Assembly (NCBI GenBank): GCA_030715195.1
Contig: JAUYVI010000008.1
Coordinates: 62,001-126,000, forward strand
Length of the DNA stretch: 64,000 bases
DNA from: Dongia sedimenti
Lineage (GTDB): Bacteria > Pseudomonadota > Alphaproteobacteria > Dongiales > Dongiaceae
Direction: 5' to 3'
Below are positions 16,316 to 28,178 of the stretch, piece by piece. The position numbers and the translations under genes are program-made. Under the pieces are notes generated by a model. It was not told the DNA's origin. It saw only the letters and a program-made list of their open reading frames with translations, and did no database searches. The first letter of the stretch is position 1, and each line of letters starts with the position of its first letter.

Positions 16316-17223
16316 GGGATCTGCTCGACCTTGTCGCTGACCGAGATCGCGAGACGTCGCTCGCGGTAGAACACGAACAGCCCGCTGGCAATCAGGATCG
16401 CGTTGCCGATGACGATCCGCAGCGTCGGCTCGTGCTGCCACCAGATCCAGCCGAACAAGGCGGCCCAGAAGATCGCGGAATATTGGAACGGCGCCAGCAG
16501 CGAGGCCGGCGCCAAGGCGAGCGCTCGTGCGATCAGCAGGAAGCAGCCGGCCGCGACGATGCCGAGCACCAGCATAAGGCCGAAATCCGTGACATTGGGC
16601 GCGACCCAGCCCAGCGGGCAAAGAGCCGCGCCGACGATGCCGCCGACAACGAACTGAGACACCACCAGGGAGAACGGATTGTTGTCGCGCAAGCGGCGCG
16701 TCATCGTCAGCGAGACCGCGAAACTCGAAGCACCCAGCAGCGCGATCACCGATCCCAGCATGGCGTCGCCCGAGACCGGCTCGCTGCCCGGCGCCAGCGC
16801 GATCACCACGCCGATGAAGCCGACGATCACCGCGCTCCAGCGATAGGGCCCGACCCGCTCGCGCAGGAACAGGCCGGAAATAGCGGTCACGATGATCGGC
16901 GCCGACATGTAGAAGGTCATCACGTCGACCAGCGGCAGGTGCCAGGTCGCAAAGTAGAAGCAGTAACTGTCCGCGGTCTGCAATAGGATCCGCGCCGCAT
17001 GCAGCCACCACGGGCCGCTCATGCGGAAACGGATACGCGTCGCCAGCATGATCGGCACCAGCACGGCGACGGCGCCGATCCCACGGACGAACAGCAGTTG
17101 CGCGACGCTGTGATCGCCCACCAGGTGCTTGCCGAGCGCGTCGTTCAAGGCAAAGAACGCCACCCCGATCAGGTAGCAGAGGATGCCGAGGCTGTGGCGG
17201 GCGAAGTCGGGCTTGGCGGACAT
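16312..17223 (-). CDS. DMT-family (EamA) transporter
   Basis: A ten-helix inner-membrane exporter of about 303 residues with two EamA repeats, for example residues around GVAFFALNDALGKHLVGD (helix 1) and WSAVIVGFIGVVIAL at the repeat boundary. The start is put at 17223 (MSAKPDFARHSLGIL); the frame continues upstream into tRNA-Val, giving a spurious MSGVRVPHRPP extension that is rejected. The substrate is unknown. A second DMT transporter lies 0.9 kb away, in a different branch. Confidence 0.88.
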   Translation of the reverse strand: MSAKPDFARHSLGILCYLIGVAFFALNDALGKHLVGDHSVAQLLFVRGIGAVAVLVPIMLATRIRFRMSGPWWLHAARILLQTADSYCFYFATWHLPLVDVMTFYMSAPIIVTAISGLFLRERVGPYRWSAVIVGFIGVVIALAPGSEPVSGDAMLGSVIALLGASSFAVSLTMTRRLRDNNPFSLVVSQFVVGGIVGAALCPLGWVAPNVTDFGLMLVLGIVAAGCFLLIARALALAPASLLAPFQYSAIFWAALFGWIWWQHEPTLRIVIGNAILIASGLFVFYRERRLAISVSDKVEQIP

Positions 17224-17238
17224 GCTGTTGCGGTGCTT

Positions 17239-17314
<76 letters not shown>

Positions 17315-17373
17315 TGCCCCAAGCGCTCGGGCCCTCTGTTTAGAGGAAGTCGGCCGTTTTCGCCAGCCCGCCC

Positions 17374-18075
17374 CTATTTCTTCTCGCTGGCCTCGTAGCG
17401 TGCCTTGGTCTCGGCATTGGCCGGATAGAGGCCGGGCAACGGAACGCCCGCCTCCACCTGCTGCATGATCCAGGCTTCGAGCCGTTCCTGCTCGGGCGCC
17501 TGTTCGAGGACCGTCTCCACCAGCGCCGCCGGGATCACCACCGCGCCGTCGCCGTCGGCCACCATGATGTCATCCGGGAAGACGGCGACGCCGCCGCAGC
17601 CGATCGGCTCCTGCCAGTTGACGAAGGTCAGGCCGGCAACCGAAGGCGGCGCGGCGATACCCTGGCACCAGACCGGGAGCCCGGTCTCGCGCACGCCGGC
17701 GACGTCGCGCACCACGCCATCCGTCACCAGGGCCGCGACGCCGCGCTTCGCCATGCGCGCGCAGAGAATGTCGCCGAAGATACCGGCATCGGTGACGCCG
17801 TTCGCGTCGACCACCGCGATGCAGCCCGCGGGCATCTGCTCGATCGCGGCGCGGGTCGATTTCGGCGAGGACCAGGATTCCGGCGTCGCCAGGTCCTCGC
17901 GCGCCGGCACGAAGCGCAGGGTGAAGGCGCGGCCGACCCGGCGCGGCTGGCCGGCTTCGAGCGGCCGCGCGCCGCGCAGCCAGACGTTGCGCAGCCCCTT
18001 CTTCAGGAGAATGGTGGTGATGGTCGCGGTCGTGACCTTGGAGAGAACGTCAACGATCCGGCTGTCGATCGACAT
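17374..18075 (-). CDS. RraA-fold family protein (HMG/CHA aldolase-like)
   Basis: A 233-residue protein of the RraA/dimethylmenaquinone methyltransferase-like superfamily. The active-site region VTDGVVRDVAGVRETGLPVW carries the GxxxRD-type metal and oxaloacetate site seen in 4-hydroxy-4-methyl-2-oxoglutarate/CHA aldolases, and FPDDIMVADGDGAVVIP is also typical. Members cleave 4-carboxy-4-hydroxy-2-oxoadipate-type substrates or act as oxaloacetate decarboxylases; true RNase E inhibition is less likely at this length. It lies 14 bases downstream of the DMT exporter gene, on the same strand, so the two may be co-transcribed. Confidence 0.85.
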   Translation of the reverse strand: MSIDSRIVDVLSKVTTATITTILLKKGLRNVWLRGARPLEAGQPRRVGRAFTLRFVPAREDLATPESWSSPKSTRAAIEQMPAGCIAVVDANGVTDAGIFGDILCARMAKRGVAALVTDGVVRDVAGVRETGLPVWCQGIAAPPSVAGLTFVNWQEPIGCGGVAVFPDDIMVADGDGAVVIPAALVETVLEQAPEQERLEAWIMQQVEAGVPLPGLYPANAETKARYEASEKK

Positions 18076-18089
18076 GGGCCTTCCCCCGC

Positions 18090-19007
18090 CTATTGCGCCG
18101 GCGGCGGCGGAGCGGCGGCCGGCTGCTTGCCTTTATAATTCGCGAGATAGACCCCGGCCACCACGATCGCCGTGCCGGCGATCGTGAGCGCGGTCAGGGC
18201 TTCGCCGAGAAAGACGAAGGCCTGCAAGGCGGCCAGCGGCGGGACCAGATAGACCAGCGAGGCGACCCGCGACACCTGGCCATGGCTCAGCAGATAAAGC
18301 AGCAGCAGGATGGCCGCCACCGAGGTCCCCAGCACCGACCAGGCGAGCACGGCGAGGAACTGCCAGCCGAGCTCGACGTGGAACGTTTCCAGCAGGAAGG
18401 CGAAGGGCACGGTGACGACGAGGGCCGCGAGATACTGCAAGGTCGCGGCGACGCGGATATCGATCTTCTGCAGATAGCGCTTCTGGTAGATCGTGCCGGA
18501 CGTGACCGAGACCATGCCGAGGACGTTGACCAGCACCGGGAACCAGGGGATCCCGCCCGAACCCGCGTGCAGCAGCTTCGGCAGCACCGCCAGCGCCACG
18601 CCGAGGAAGCCGAGGACGAGGCCGATCCTCTGCAGGCGGCTCAAGCGCTCGCCGAGCACATAGGGCGCCACCAGGGCGGTCAGCAGCGGCTGCAATCCGG
18701 CGATGATGCCCGAGATTCCCGCCGGCACGCCCTGTCCGATCGCCCACCAGACCGCGCCGAGATAGCCGCCGTGCAACAGCACGCCCGAGAGCAGGGTGTG
18801 GCCGAGCTCGGAACGACGCGACGGCCAGCGCGCTCCGGAAAGCACCGCGATCGCCACGAAGAACACGCCGGCGACGGCATAGCGGATCACCAGGAAGGTG
18901 AGCGGACCCGAAACCATCGCGCCGAACTCCGCGGCGACCCAGCCGCTCGACCAGAGCAGGACGAAGGCGACGGGCGCGAGGCGTCCGAGAGACGTGGCGG
19001 GGGGCAT
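18090..19007 (-). CDS. DMT-family (EamA) transporter, second copy
   Basis: A 305-residue transporter with ten hydrophobic helices and two EamA domains; it begins PVAFVLLWSSGWVAAEFG and has the internal-repeat boundary GMVSVTSGTIYQKRYL typical of the family. It ends in a short alanine/proline tail (AAAPPPPAQ). It precedes the RraA-fold gene on the same strand by 14 bases. Export of an organic or amino acid is the family role; the substrate is not identifiable. Confidence 0.87.
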   Translation of the reverse strand: MPPATSLGRLAPVAFVLLWSSGWVAAEFGAMVSGPLTFLVIRYAVAGVFFVAIAVLSGARWPSRRSELGHTLLSGVLLHGGYLGAVWWAIGQGVPAGISGIIAGLQPLLTALVAPYVLGERLSRLQRIGLVLGFLGVALAVLPKLLHAGSGGIPWFPVLVNVLGMVSVTSGTIYQKRYLQKIDIRVAATLQYLAALVVTVPFAFLLETFHVELGWQFLAVLAWSVLGTSVAAILLLLYLLSHGQVSRVASLVYLVPPLAALQAFVFLGEALTALTIAGTAIVVAGVYLANYKGKQPAAAPPPPAQ

Positions 19008-19030
19008 GCGTGCTCCGATGGATCGGGCTC

Positions 19031-19068
19031 AAAAGCAAACCGGCCGCCGCGGTTTCCCGGGCGGCCGG
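19031..19068 (-). terminator. Rho-independent terminator after hupB
   Basis: On the minus strand CCGGCCGCC pairs with GGCGGCCGG across an 11-base loop and is followed by TTTGCTTTT. It begins 24 bases after the hupB stop. Confidence 0.8.
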
Positions 19069-19092
19069 CGGTTCGTCGGTCGAACGACGGAC

Positions 19093-19365
19093 TTAGTTCA
19101 CCGCATCCTTCAGGCCCTTGCCGGCCTTGAACTTCGGCTGCTTGGACGCCGGGATATCGATCTCTTCGCCGGTGCGCGGATTGCGGCCCTTGGATGCCGC
19201 GCGCTTCGCGACGTGGAACGTGCCGAAGCCGACCAGACGGATTTCCTGATTCTTCTTCAGCGCGCGGGTGATGGAATCGAACACCGCATCGACCGCCTTC
19301 GCGGCGTCGGTCTTCGACAGTCCGGTGTCGTCCGCCACTTCGGCGATCAGGTCGTTCTTGTTCAC
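19093..19365 (-). CDS. hupB: HU-family nucleoid DNA-binding protein
   Basis: A 90-residue HU protein beginning [21 protein letters not shown] from a GTG at 19365, with AAGGGGG about 8 bases upstream; an ATG at 19467 would add an unrelated N-terminal extension and is rejected. It has the beta-arm segment [24 protein letters not shown] with conserved R-x-x-R-N-P. HU bends and compacts DNA. It sits directly after lon, the standard alphaproteobacterial order, but is separated from it by a strong terminator. Confidence 0.96.
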   Translation of the reverse strand: MNKNDLIAEVADDTGLSKTDAAKAVDAVFDSITRALKKNQEIRLVGFGTFHVAKRAASKGRNPRTGEEIDIPASKQPKFKAGKGLKDAVN

Positions 19366-19473
19366 GGGGAACCCCCTTCTCTTGTTCTTTTGGGTGATGC
19401 CCGGCCGGAAATGCCAGGGCGCGAAATCGGCGCGGATTCTAGTGGAGAAAACCCGGGCGTCAATCATAACCGC

Positions 19474-19506
19474 AAAAAACCCCGGGGATAAATCCCCGGG
19501 GTTTTT
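19474..19506 (-). terminator. Rho-independent terminator after lon
   Basis: AAAAACCCCGGGGA and TCCCCGGGGTTTTT form a long symmetrical hairpin with a short TAAA loop and flanking A/T runs. It lies 53 bases past the lon stop, so lon and hupB are mostly separate transcripts. The symmetry lets it work on either strand. Confidence 0.9.
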
Positions 19507-19558
19507 CCGCAGCTTAGCTGACTTTGCACCTAGCCAATTTTAGCTAAGCGCAATGAGT

Positions 19559-21973
<2,415 letters not shown>

Positions 21974-22182
21974 GATGATTCTTCAGGTTCTCCAGGGCTT
22001 TGACCAGAGTACCGCTGGCCGCCGCCACACTGCAATCATTGTACCCTGGCACCGCGACGCGGCTCGGGCCTTTTTCGCTCTCGCTACGGATTCGGCTGTG
22101 GATAAGTGATTGAAAGGCTTTGCCGAAAGGACATCCGCGGTTCGAGCGCCGCGGCCCGCCAGTCCAACTCGTTAACTTATTT

Positions 22183-22265
22183 GGTCACGCCCCGGCCTTA
22201 ATCAAGGGACGTGACCGTTCCCGCTATGAGCTGCGTCATAGCGTCTCTGGAGTCGAATGCGACTC
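22183..22265. other. Three consecutive stem-loops in the clpX-lon spacer
   Basis: The 21974-22315 gap contains no gene. Three inverted repeats follow each other: GGTCACG/CGTGACC (22183-22189 with 22210-22216), CGCTATGA/TCATAGCG (22222-22229 with 22236-22243) and GAGTCG/CGACTC (22250-22255 with 22260-22265). None has a T tract, so they are not simple terminators. They could be clpX 3' structures, RNase processing sites, or part of the lon leader. Confidence 0.5.
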
Positions 22266-22315
22266 GAGCCAGTGTAGAGATCAGCGAAACGAACGGCGAA
22301 GACGTGGTTAGCCGG

Positions 22316-23581
22316 CTATGCGCCGGCCGCGTCACCACGTCGGTCGGTGTAGATGTAGAGCGGACGCGCGTTCCCCTCCACCACCTCGCGGCTGATGACC
22401 ATCGCTTCGACACCGTCGAGGCCGGGCAGCTCGAACATCGGCTCGAGCAGGATGCCTTCCATGATCGAACGCAGCCCACGGGCACCGGTCTTGCGCGCGA
22501 TCGCCTTGCGGGCGATGGCGGAAAGGGCATCGTCGGCGAACTCGAGTCGGACGTCTTCCATCTCGAACAGGCGCTGGTACTGCTTCACCAGCGCATTCTT
22601 CGGCTCGGTGAGAATCTTGATCAGCGCCGCTTCATCGAGATCGCCGAGCGTCGCCACGACCGGCAGACGGCCGACGAACTCGGGGATCAGGCCGAACTTC
22701 AGCAGATCCTCGGGCTCGACCTCGCGCAGGATCTCGCCGGCACCGCGCTCATCCGGGCCGCGCACATCGGCGCCGAAGCCGATCGCCGAGCCGCTGCGTC
22801 CGCGCTGCGCGATGATCTTTTCGAGTCCGGCGAAAGCGCCGCCGCAGATGAACAGGATGTTGGTGGTGTCGACCTGCAGGAACTCCTGCTGCGGATGCTT
22901 GCGGCCACCCTGCGGCGGCACCGAGGCGATGGTGCCTTCCATGATCTTCAGCAGGGCCTGCTGCACGCCTTCGCCCGAGACGTCCCGGGTGATCGACGGG
23001 TTGTCCGACTTGCGGCTGATCTTGTCGACTTCGTCGATGTAGACGATGCCGCGCTGCGCACGCTCCACGTTGTAGTCGGCGGATTGCAGCAGCTTCAGGA
23101 TGATGTTCTCGACGTCCTCGCCGACATAGCCCGCTTCGGTGAGCGTGGTGGCATCGGCCATGGTAAAGGGCACATCGATGATGCGCGCCAGCGTCTGCGC
23201 CAGCAGCGTCTTGCCGCAACCGGTCGGGCCGACCAGCAGGATGTTCGACTTCGAGAGCTCGACGTCGTTCTGCTTTCCGGCGTGGCTGAGGCGCTTATAG
23301 TGATTGTGCACCGCAACCGAGAGGACCTTCTTCGCATGGTCCTGGCCGATGACATAGTCATCGAGGACCTTGCAGATGTCCCGCGGGCTGGGCACGCCGT
23401 CGCGCGATTTGACCAGCGTGGTCTTGTGCTCTTCACGGATGATGTCCATGCAGAGCTCGACGCACTCGTCGCAGATGAAAACCGTCGGTCCGGCGATGAG
23501 CTTGCGGACCTCGTGCTGGCTCTTGCCGCAAAAGGAACAGTAGAGAGTATTTTTGGAGTCGCCGTTGGTGGACTTGTTCAT
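22316..23581 (-). CDS. clpX: ClpX, ATP-binding unfoldase of ClpXP
   Basis: A 421-residue AAA+ unfoldase. The N-terminal C4 zinc domain has Cys 15, 18, 37 and 40 (CSFC...CDEC). The ATPase domain carries Walker [11 protein letters not shown], Walker [10 protein letters not shown], the GYVGEDVE pore loop and an [18 protein letters not shown] sensor region. The IGF-type loop contacting ClpP appears as AIGFGADV. It recognises ssrA-tagged and other substrates and feeds them to ClpP. It is 234 bases downstream of clpP. Confidence 0.98.
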   Translation of the reverse strand: MNKSTNGDSKNTLYCSFCGKSQHEVRKLIAGPTVFICDECVELCMDIIREEHKTTLVKSRDGVPSPRDICKVLDDYVIGQDHAKKVLSVAVHNHYKRLSHAGKQNDVELSKSNILLVGPTGCGKTLLAQTLARIIDVPFTMADATTLTEAGYVGEDVENIILKLLQSADYNVERAQRGIVYIDEVDKISRKSDNPSITRDVSGEGVQQALLKIMEGTIASVPPQGGRKHPQQEFLQVDTTNILFICGGAFAGLEKIIAQRGRSGSAIGFGADVRGPDERGAGEILREVEPEDLLKFGLIPEFVGRLPVVATLGDLDEAALIKILTEPKNALVKQYQRLFEMEDVRLEFADDALSAIARKAIARKTGARGLRSIMEGILLEPMFELPGLDGVEAMVISREVVEGNARPLYIYTDRRGDAAGA

Positions 23582-23815
23582 CGCCGACCTATCTGCGTCG
23601 CGCCTGGGATTCGCTGCGCGACAATCATGTTAAACCGTTAATTCCCGGTCACACAACGAGTTTCTGGCCCTTACACACACCGGGCTACGTGCTGCGGCAG
23701 GCCTGCAACGCGCCTTCCGCCACAGCCATAAGCTAGCCCGATATTCCTGAGAAAAGCTTAAGGGCATCATGGTTCCGCAGGCCGGTTCCGGGCCTGTTCG
23801 GCGCCATGAAACGCC

Positions 23816-24463
23816 TCAGGAACGGGTATCGTCGTCGCCGGCCCGCGGACGCTCGAACACGACCTCGTCGATCAGGCCGAATTCCTTCGCCTCCTCCGGG
23901 GTCATGAAGCGGTCGCGGTCCATGGCGGTCTCGATCTTCGAGAGCTCCTGACCGGTATGCTTCTGGTAGATCTTGTTCAGCCGATCGCGGGTCTTCAGGA
24001 TTTCCCGAGCGTGGATCTCGATATCCGCGGCCTGGCCCTGGAATCCGCCGGAGGGCTGGTGAATCATGATGTTGGAGTTGGGCAGGCTGAACCGCTTGCC
24101 CTTCCGACCGGCGGTCAGCAGCAGCGAGCCGGCGGAGGCCGCCAGCCCGACGCAGACCGTCGAAAGCTCCGGCCGGATGTACTGCATGGTGTCGTACATC
24201 GCGAGGCCCGAGGTCACCACGCCGCCCGGCGAGTTGATGTAGAGCGCGATTTCCTTCTTCGGGTTCTCCGATTCCAGGAACAGCAGCTGGGCGCAGACCA
24301 GACTGGCCATGTTGTCGTTCACCGGCCCGACCACGAAGATGATCCGCTCCTTCAGCAGGCGCGAATAGATGTCGTAGGCCCGCTCGCCGCGGTTGGTCTG
24401 CTCGACCACCATCGGCACCAGCATGTTGTTGTAGATATCGATCGGATCGCGGTCTCTGATCAT
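23816..24463 (-). CDS. clpP: ClpP, serine protease subunit
   Basis: A 215-residue ClpP subunit of the 14-mer protease. The catalytic triad is visible: Ser110 in [10 protein letters not shown], His135 in MIHQPSGG, and Asp in the TAMDRDRFM segment near residue 184. The short N-terminal extension before the axial loop region ([19 protein letters not shown]) matches the usual form. It lies between tig and clpX. A longer overlapping frame on the same strand (23733-24500) is a shadow. Confidence 0.98.
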   Translation of the reverse strand: MIRDRDPIDIYNNMLVPMVVEQTNRGERAYDIYSRLLKERIIFVVGPVNDNMASLVCAQLLFLESENPKKEIALYINSPGGVVTSGLAMYDTMQYIRPELSTVCVGLAASAGSLLLTAGRKGKRFSLPNSNIMIHQPSGGFQGQAADIEIHAREILKTRDRLNKIYQKHTGQELSKIETAMDRDRFMTPEEAKEFGLIDEVVFERPRAGDDDTRS

Positions 24464-24553
24464 GGTGCTGCTCTAACTCCGTTGCGCCGAACCGCCACAA
24501 GCCGGCGACTCGGACCCTGCTCCAATCTTAGCGCCCGGACAGAGGCCGGGAGC

Positions 24554-25897
24554 CTACTTCTTCAGCGCCGCCAGTTCCTCTTCGCCTTCCTTGGCGAACT
24601 GCTCCGGCGTCACCCCGCGATCGGTGATGTTCGCCTGCTCCAGGATGAAGTCCACGACCTTCTCTTCATAGAGCGGCGCGCGCAGCTGGTTCAGAGCCTC
24701 CGCCGAGCTCTGGTAATACTCGAACACCTTCTTCTCATGTCCGGGAAAGCGCCGCGCCTCGGCGATCAAGGCCCGGGTCAGATCTTCCTGGGCGACCTCA
24801 ATGTTATTTAGGCGACCGACTTCGGAGAGCAAGAGGCCGAGCTTGACGCGGCGGACCGCGATGTCGCGGTACTCCTTCTTGAGCTGCTCCTCGCCCTTGC
24901 CCTTGTCCTCCTCGTCGAGGCGGTCGTTCTTCATGTCCTCTTCGATTTGGCGCCAGATCGCCTGAAATTCAATATCCACCAGGCCTTCCGGCAGGGTGAA
25001 CTCATGGTTATCGGCGAGGACGTCGAGGAGCTTGCGCTTCACCCGGGCGCGGGCGACCTGGCCGTATTCGCCTTCCATGCGCTCCTTGGTCTGCTTCTTC
25101 AGGTCGGCGAGATCGGCCAGCCCCAGGGACTTGGCGAGCTCGTCATCGAGCTTGGCCGGCTTCGGCGCGCGGATTTCGGTGGCGGTCACGTCGAACTCGG
25201 CATCCTTGCCGGCCAGTTCGCTGTTCGCGTACTCGGCCGGAAAGGTGACCTTCACCACCCGGCTCTCGCCCTTCTTGATCCCGATCAACTGATCCTCGAA
25301 GCCCGGGATGAACTGGCCGGAGCCCAGCTCCAGGTAGTGGCCCTCGGCGCTGCCGCCTTCGAAGGCCACGCCATCGACCTTGCCGACGAAATTGATGACG
25401 GCGATGTCGCCCTTGTCGGCGGCATGGTCGTCGGCCGCGACCTCGGAGCCGCCCTGGCGCTTGGCCAGCGTCTCCAGGCGATCATCGACCTCCTTGTCCG
25501 GAACCTCGACCTTCACCCGCTCCAGCTTCACGGTCTTGAAGTCCATCGGCTTGATCTCGGGGATGATCTCCATCGCCACGCTGAACTCGAGATCGGAATT
25601 CTCCTCGAGCTTGGTGATCTCGACCTTGGGCTGGCCGGCCGGGCGCAGGTTGTTCTCGTGCATCAGCTTGTGCGAGCCCTCGTTGACGGCCTCGTTGATC
25701 ACTTCGCCCATCACGTTCTTCTGGTAGCGGCGCTTCAGCTCGGCCATCGGCACCTTGCCGGGACGGAAGCCGTCGAGCTTCACCTTCTGGCCGAGTTCGA
25801 CGAGCTTGCTATCGACCTTCGCCTTGAGGTCGCCCGCGGGCACCACGACCTTGTATTCGCGCTTCAGGCCGCTGGTATTGGTTTCGGTAACCTGCAT
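24554..25897 (-). CDS. tig: Trigger factor chaperone
   Basis: A 447-residue ribosome-associated chaperone with peptidyl-prolyl isomerase activity. The N-terminal ribosome-binding domain contains the signature GFRPGKVPMAELKRRY (about 44-59). The FKBP-like PPIase domain follows (about 150-240, ADKGDIAVINFVGKVDG), then a helical C-terminal substrate-binding domain. The length is standard. It is the first gene of the tig-clpP-clpX-lon group and begins 53 bases downstream of tRNA-Leu on the same strand. Confidence 0.97.
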   Translation of the reverse strand: MQVTETNTSGLKREYKVVVPAGDLKAKVDSKLVELGQKVKLDGFRPGKVPMAELKRRYQKNVMGEVINEAVNEGSHKLMHENNLRPAGQPKVEITKLEENSDLEFSVAMEIIPEIKPMDFKTVKLERVKVEVPDKEVDDRLETLAKRQGGSEVAADDHAADKGDIAVINFVGKVDGVAFEGGSAEGHYLELGSGQFIPGFEDQLIGIKKGESRVVKVTFPAEYANSELAGKDAEFDVTATEIRAPKPAKLDDELAKSLGLADLADLKKQTKERMEGEYGQVARARVKRKLLDVLADNHEFTLPEGLVDIEFQAIWRQIEEDMKNDRLDEEDKGKGEEQLKKEYRDIAVRRVKLGLLLSEVGRLNNIEVAQEDLTRALIAEARRFPGHEKKVFEYYQSSAEALNQLRAPLYEEKVVDFILEQANITDRGVTPEQFAKEGEEELAALKK

Positions 25898-25949
25898 GAT
25901 CCGTCCAACTCTGCTCTGCTGATTGATCCTAAGCCGACATCCGGATTCT

Positions 25950-26034
25950 TGGTGCGGGCGGAGGGACTTGAACCCACACGACTTGCGTCACGGGAACCTA
26001 AATCCCGCGCGTCTACCAGTTCCGCCACGCCCGC
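25950..26034 (-). tRNA. tRNA-Leu (anticodon TAG)
   Basis: An 85-base class II tRNA on the minus strand: acceptor GCGGGCG/CGCCCGC, discriminator A and encoded CCA; anticodon stem CGGGA/TCCCG with loop TTTAGGT (anticodon TAG); a long variable arm (GACGCAAGTC); and T arm GTGGGTTCAAGTCCCTC. Confidence 0.97.
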
Positions 26035-26214
26035 CCGAAGTCACTCCCGAGAGGTCGGCGAACCGGTGCGGCGGCCCTAGATCCGGCCGCTTGCGGCGCC
26101 ATCCGACCCCCAGGAATTCCAAGGGAAATCCGGTGAAATCAGGGCGCGGTGTATAGCACGAAACCCACCCTTACAAGCAAATTCCACCCCGGCCGGAACA
26201 GGCGGAAAACCGCG

Positions 26215-26664
26215 TTATTTCCGCAGCCTGACCCAGGGCCCGGTCTCTGCCATCCCCTCGCCCACCTCACGCCAGCCGAGATGCTTGTAGAACGACACGG
26301 CGCGCTTGTTGGCCTTGTCGCATTTCAGTTCGCAGACGCCCTTGGCGCGGGCCAGCGCGGCCGCCAGCAGACGCCGTCCGATCCCCCGGCCTTGCACCGC
26401 CGGATCGACGTAGAGGCTGTGGATGAAATTCTCCGGCCAATAGACTGATAATACAGCAATTATCCGTCCGTCTTGGAGCGCGACCCATTGCTCCTCGCCG
26501 GTGATGCTCTCGAAGTAGCGCTCCGGCACGTAATATTCGGGCGGATGCAGCGGAAAGGCCTGCCGATAGGCCGCGAGGAAGACCGCGGCACAGGCAGGAT
26601 GATCGTCCGGCCCGGCCTGGCGGATCGTCAGGTCTGGCGCGAGCTCATTCAGGATCCACCTCAC
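26215..26664 (-). CDS. GNAT-family N-acetyltransferase
   Basis: A 149-residue acetyltransferase. Motif A reads LYVDPAVQGRGIGRRLLAAAL (about 87-107) with the acetyl-CoA loop QGRGIG, and motif B is CDKANKRAVSFYKHLGW. The substrate is unknown. Its start overlaps the end of the NAD(P)HX repair gene by 20 bases, so it is likely expressed from that transcript. Confidence 0.88.
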   Translation of the reverse strand: MRWILNELAPDLTIRQAGPDDHPACAAVFLAAYRQAFPLHPPEYYVPERYFESITGEEQWVALQDGRIIAVLSVYWPENFIHSLYVDPAVQGRGIGRRLLAAALARAKGVCELKCDKANKRAVSFYKHLGWREVGEGMAETGPWVRLRK

Positions 26665-28177
26665 TCAGCAGCCGCAGCACTTCCGGGATCAGCTCGGGCA
26701 GGTCCTCGGCGATCAGGCCGGGTCCGAACGCCGCCCCAGCCATGCCGTGCAGGGAGACCCCGGCTGCCGCCGCTTCGAAAGCCGGCATCCCCTGCCCCAG
26801 CAATCCCAGGATCAGCCCGGCCAGCACGTCTCCCGACCCGGCCGTCGCCAGCCAGGCCGGCGCATCGGCATTGATCGCCGTCCGGCCGTCCGGCCCGGCG
26901 ATCACCGTGTCCGCCCCTTTGACCACCACCGTGCAGCCGGCGATCCGGGCTGCCTCGCGCGTACGGACCAGCTTATCGCCTTTGAGGCTCGGGAACAGCC
27001 GTGCGAACTCGCCCTCATGCGGGGTCAGAATGATGTCCGCGCGACCGAACCCGGCGAGCACATCGCCTGCGTCGGCGAAGGCGGTCAGGCCGCCGCCGTC
27101 GATCACCAGCGCCCGGCCGGACGCCGCCGCCGCTTCGACCATCGCGCGCGTGTCCGAATCCGCCGGCAGTCCGGACCCCACCAACGTCGCCGTGAAGCGA
27201 CGATCTTCAAGCAGCGTCTTCAGCCCCGCCGCGCCGGCAGCCTCGCGCACGATCAGCCCTGGCTGGTCGATCAAATAGAAGGGATGCGCCTCGCGCGGCG
27301 CGGCCACGGTCAGCATGCCGGCGCCGATCCGCCGCGCCGCGCGCGAAGCCAGCCGGGTCGCGCCGGGCATCGTCGCGCCGCCGGCGACCAGGGCGTGGCC
27401 GCGGGTGTATTTGTGATCCGCCGCGGAAGGCAACGGCAGGTCGTTGCGCCAAAGCGCCGTGCCGTTTACCCGCGGGATTGCGCCGAGCCCGGGCAGGTCC
27501 GCGTCATGGCAGCCGATATCGGCGACCACGAGATCGCGCGCCCACTCTTTCCCCGGCAGCAGCAGGTGCCCGCGCTTCGGCCAGCCGAAGGTCACCGTCA
27601 AGGCCGCGCGCGGCGCGGCGCCGAGCACTTCGCCGGTATCGGCATCGATGCCGCTCGGCACATCGACTGCGACGATCGGACAGGGGCTGCCGTGCAAAGC
27701 GTGGATGACGGCTTTGACCTGTCCCTCGACCGGCCGCGCGAGCCCGATGCCGAAGATCGCATCGACGACCACGCAGTCGCCCTCATCCAGTTTCGCCAGG
27801 GCGCCGGGCTCGAGCCGGGCGATATGTCCGCCCCACAACGCGACCGCCCGCGCCGCATCGCCGGAATAGAGATCCCGCGATTGCGCAGCGGCGACATGCA
27901 CGTCGCAGCCGAGATTGGCGAGCTCGCGCGCGACGATGAAGCCGTCGCCGCCATTGTTGCCGGGGCCGGCCAGGACCAGCGCGCGCTTGAACGGCGTCGG
28001 CCAGCGTTGCTGGATCGCCACCACAACGGCACGGCCCGCCGTGGACATGACGTCGAAGCTGGGTGTCCCGCGCGCGAACAGCGCCTGCTCCGCCGCGCGC
28101 ATCTCGGTGGCGGTGACGACCGGCAGGCCGGCAATCTCCTCGGCCGATCGGCCGTGTCGATGCCAGCGGAGCTTCAT
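26645..28177 (-). CDS. nnr: Bifunctional NAD(P)HX epimerase/dehydratase
   Basis: A 510-residue fused metabolite-repair enzyme. The N-terminal YjeF_N-like domain has VLAGPGNNGGDGFIVAREL, the epimerase motif; the C-terminal ribokinase-like domain has WLATAGSGDVLAGLILGLLG, the ATP/ADP-dependent dehydratase motif. Together they convert damaged R- and S-NAD(P)HX back to NAD(P)H. ATG at 28177 is used: it follows the upstream aldolase stop by one base, giving translational coupling. A longer frame to 28237 lies inside that gene and is rejected. Confidence 0.93.
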   Translation of the reverse strand: MKLRWHRHGRSAEEIAGLPVVTATEMRAAEQALFARGTPSFDVMSTAGRAVVVAIQQRWPTPFKRALVLAGPGNNGGDGFIVARELANLGCDVHVAAAQSRDLYSGDAARAVALWGGHIARLEPGALAKLDEGDCVVVDAIFGIGLARPVEGQVKAVIHALHGSPCPIVAVDVPSGIDADTGEVLGAAPRAALTVTFGWPKRGHLLLPGKEWARDLVVADIGCHDADLPGLGAIPRVNGTALWRNDLPLPSAADHKYTRGHALVAGGATMPGATRLASRAARRIGAGMLTVAAPREAHPFYLIDQPGLIVREAAGAAGLKTLLEDRRFTATLVGSGLPADSDTRAMVEAAAASGRALVIDGGGLTAFADAGDVLAGFGRADIILTPHEGEFARLFPSLKGDKLVRTREAARIAGCTVVVKGADTVIAGPDGRTAINADAPAWLATAGSGDVLAGLILGLLGQGMPAFEAAAAGVSLHGMAGAAFGPGLIAEDLPELIPEVLRLLSEVDPE

Positions 28178-28178
28178 C

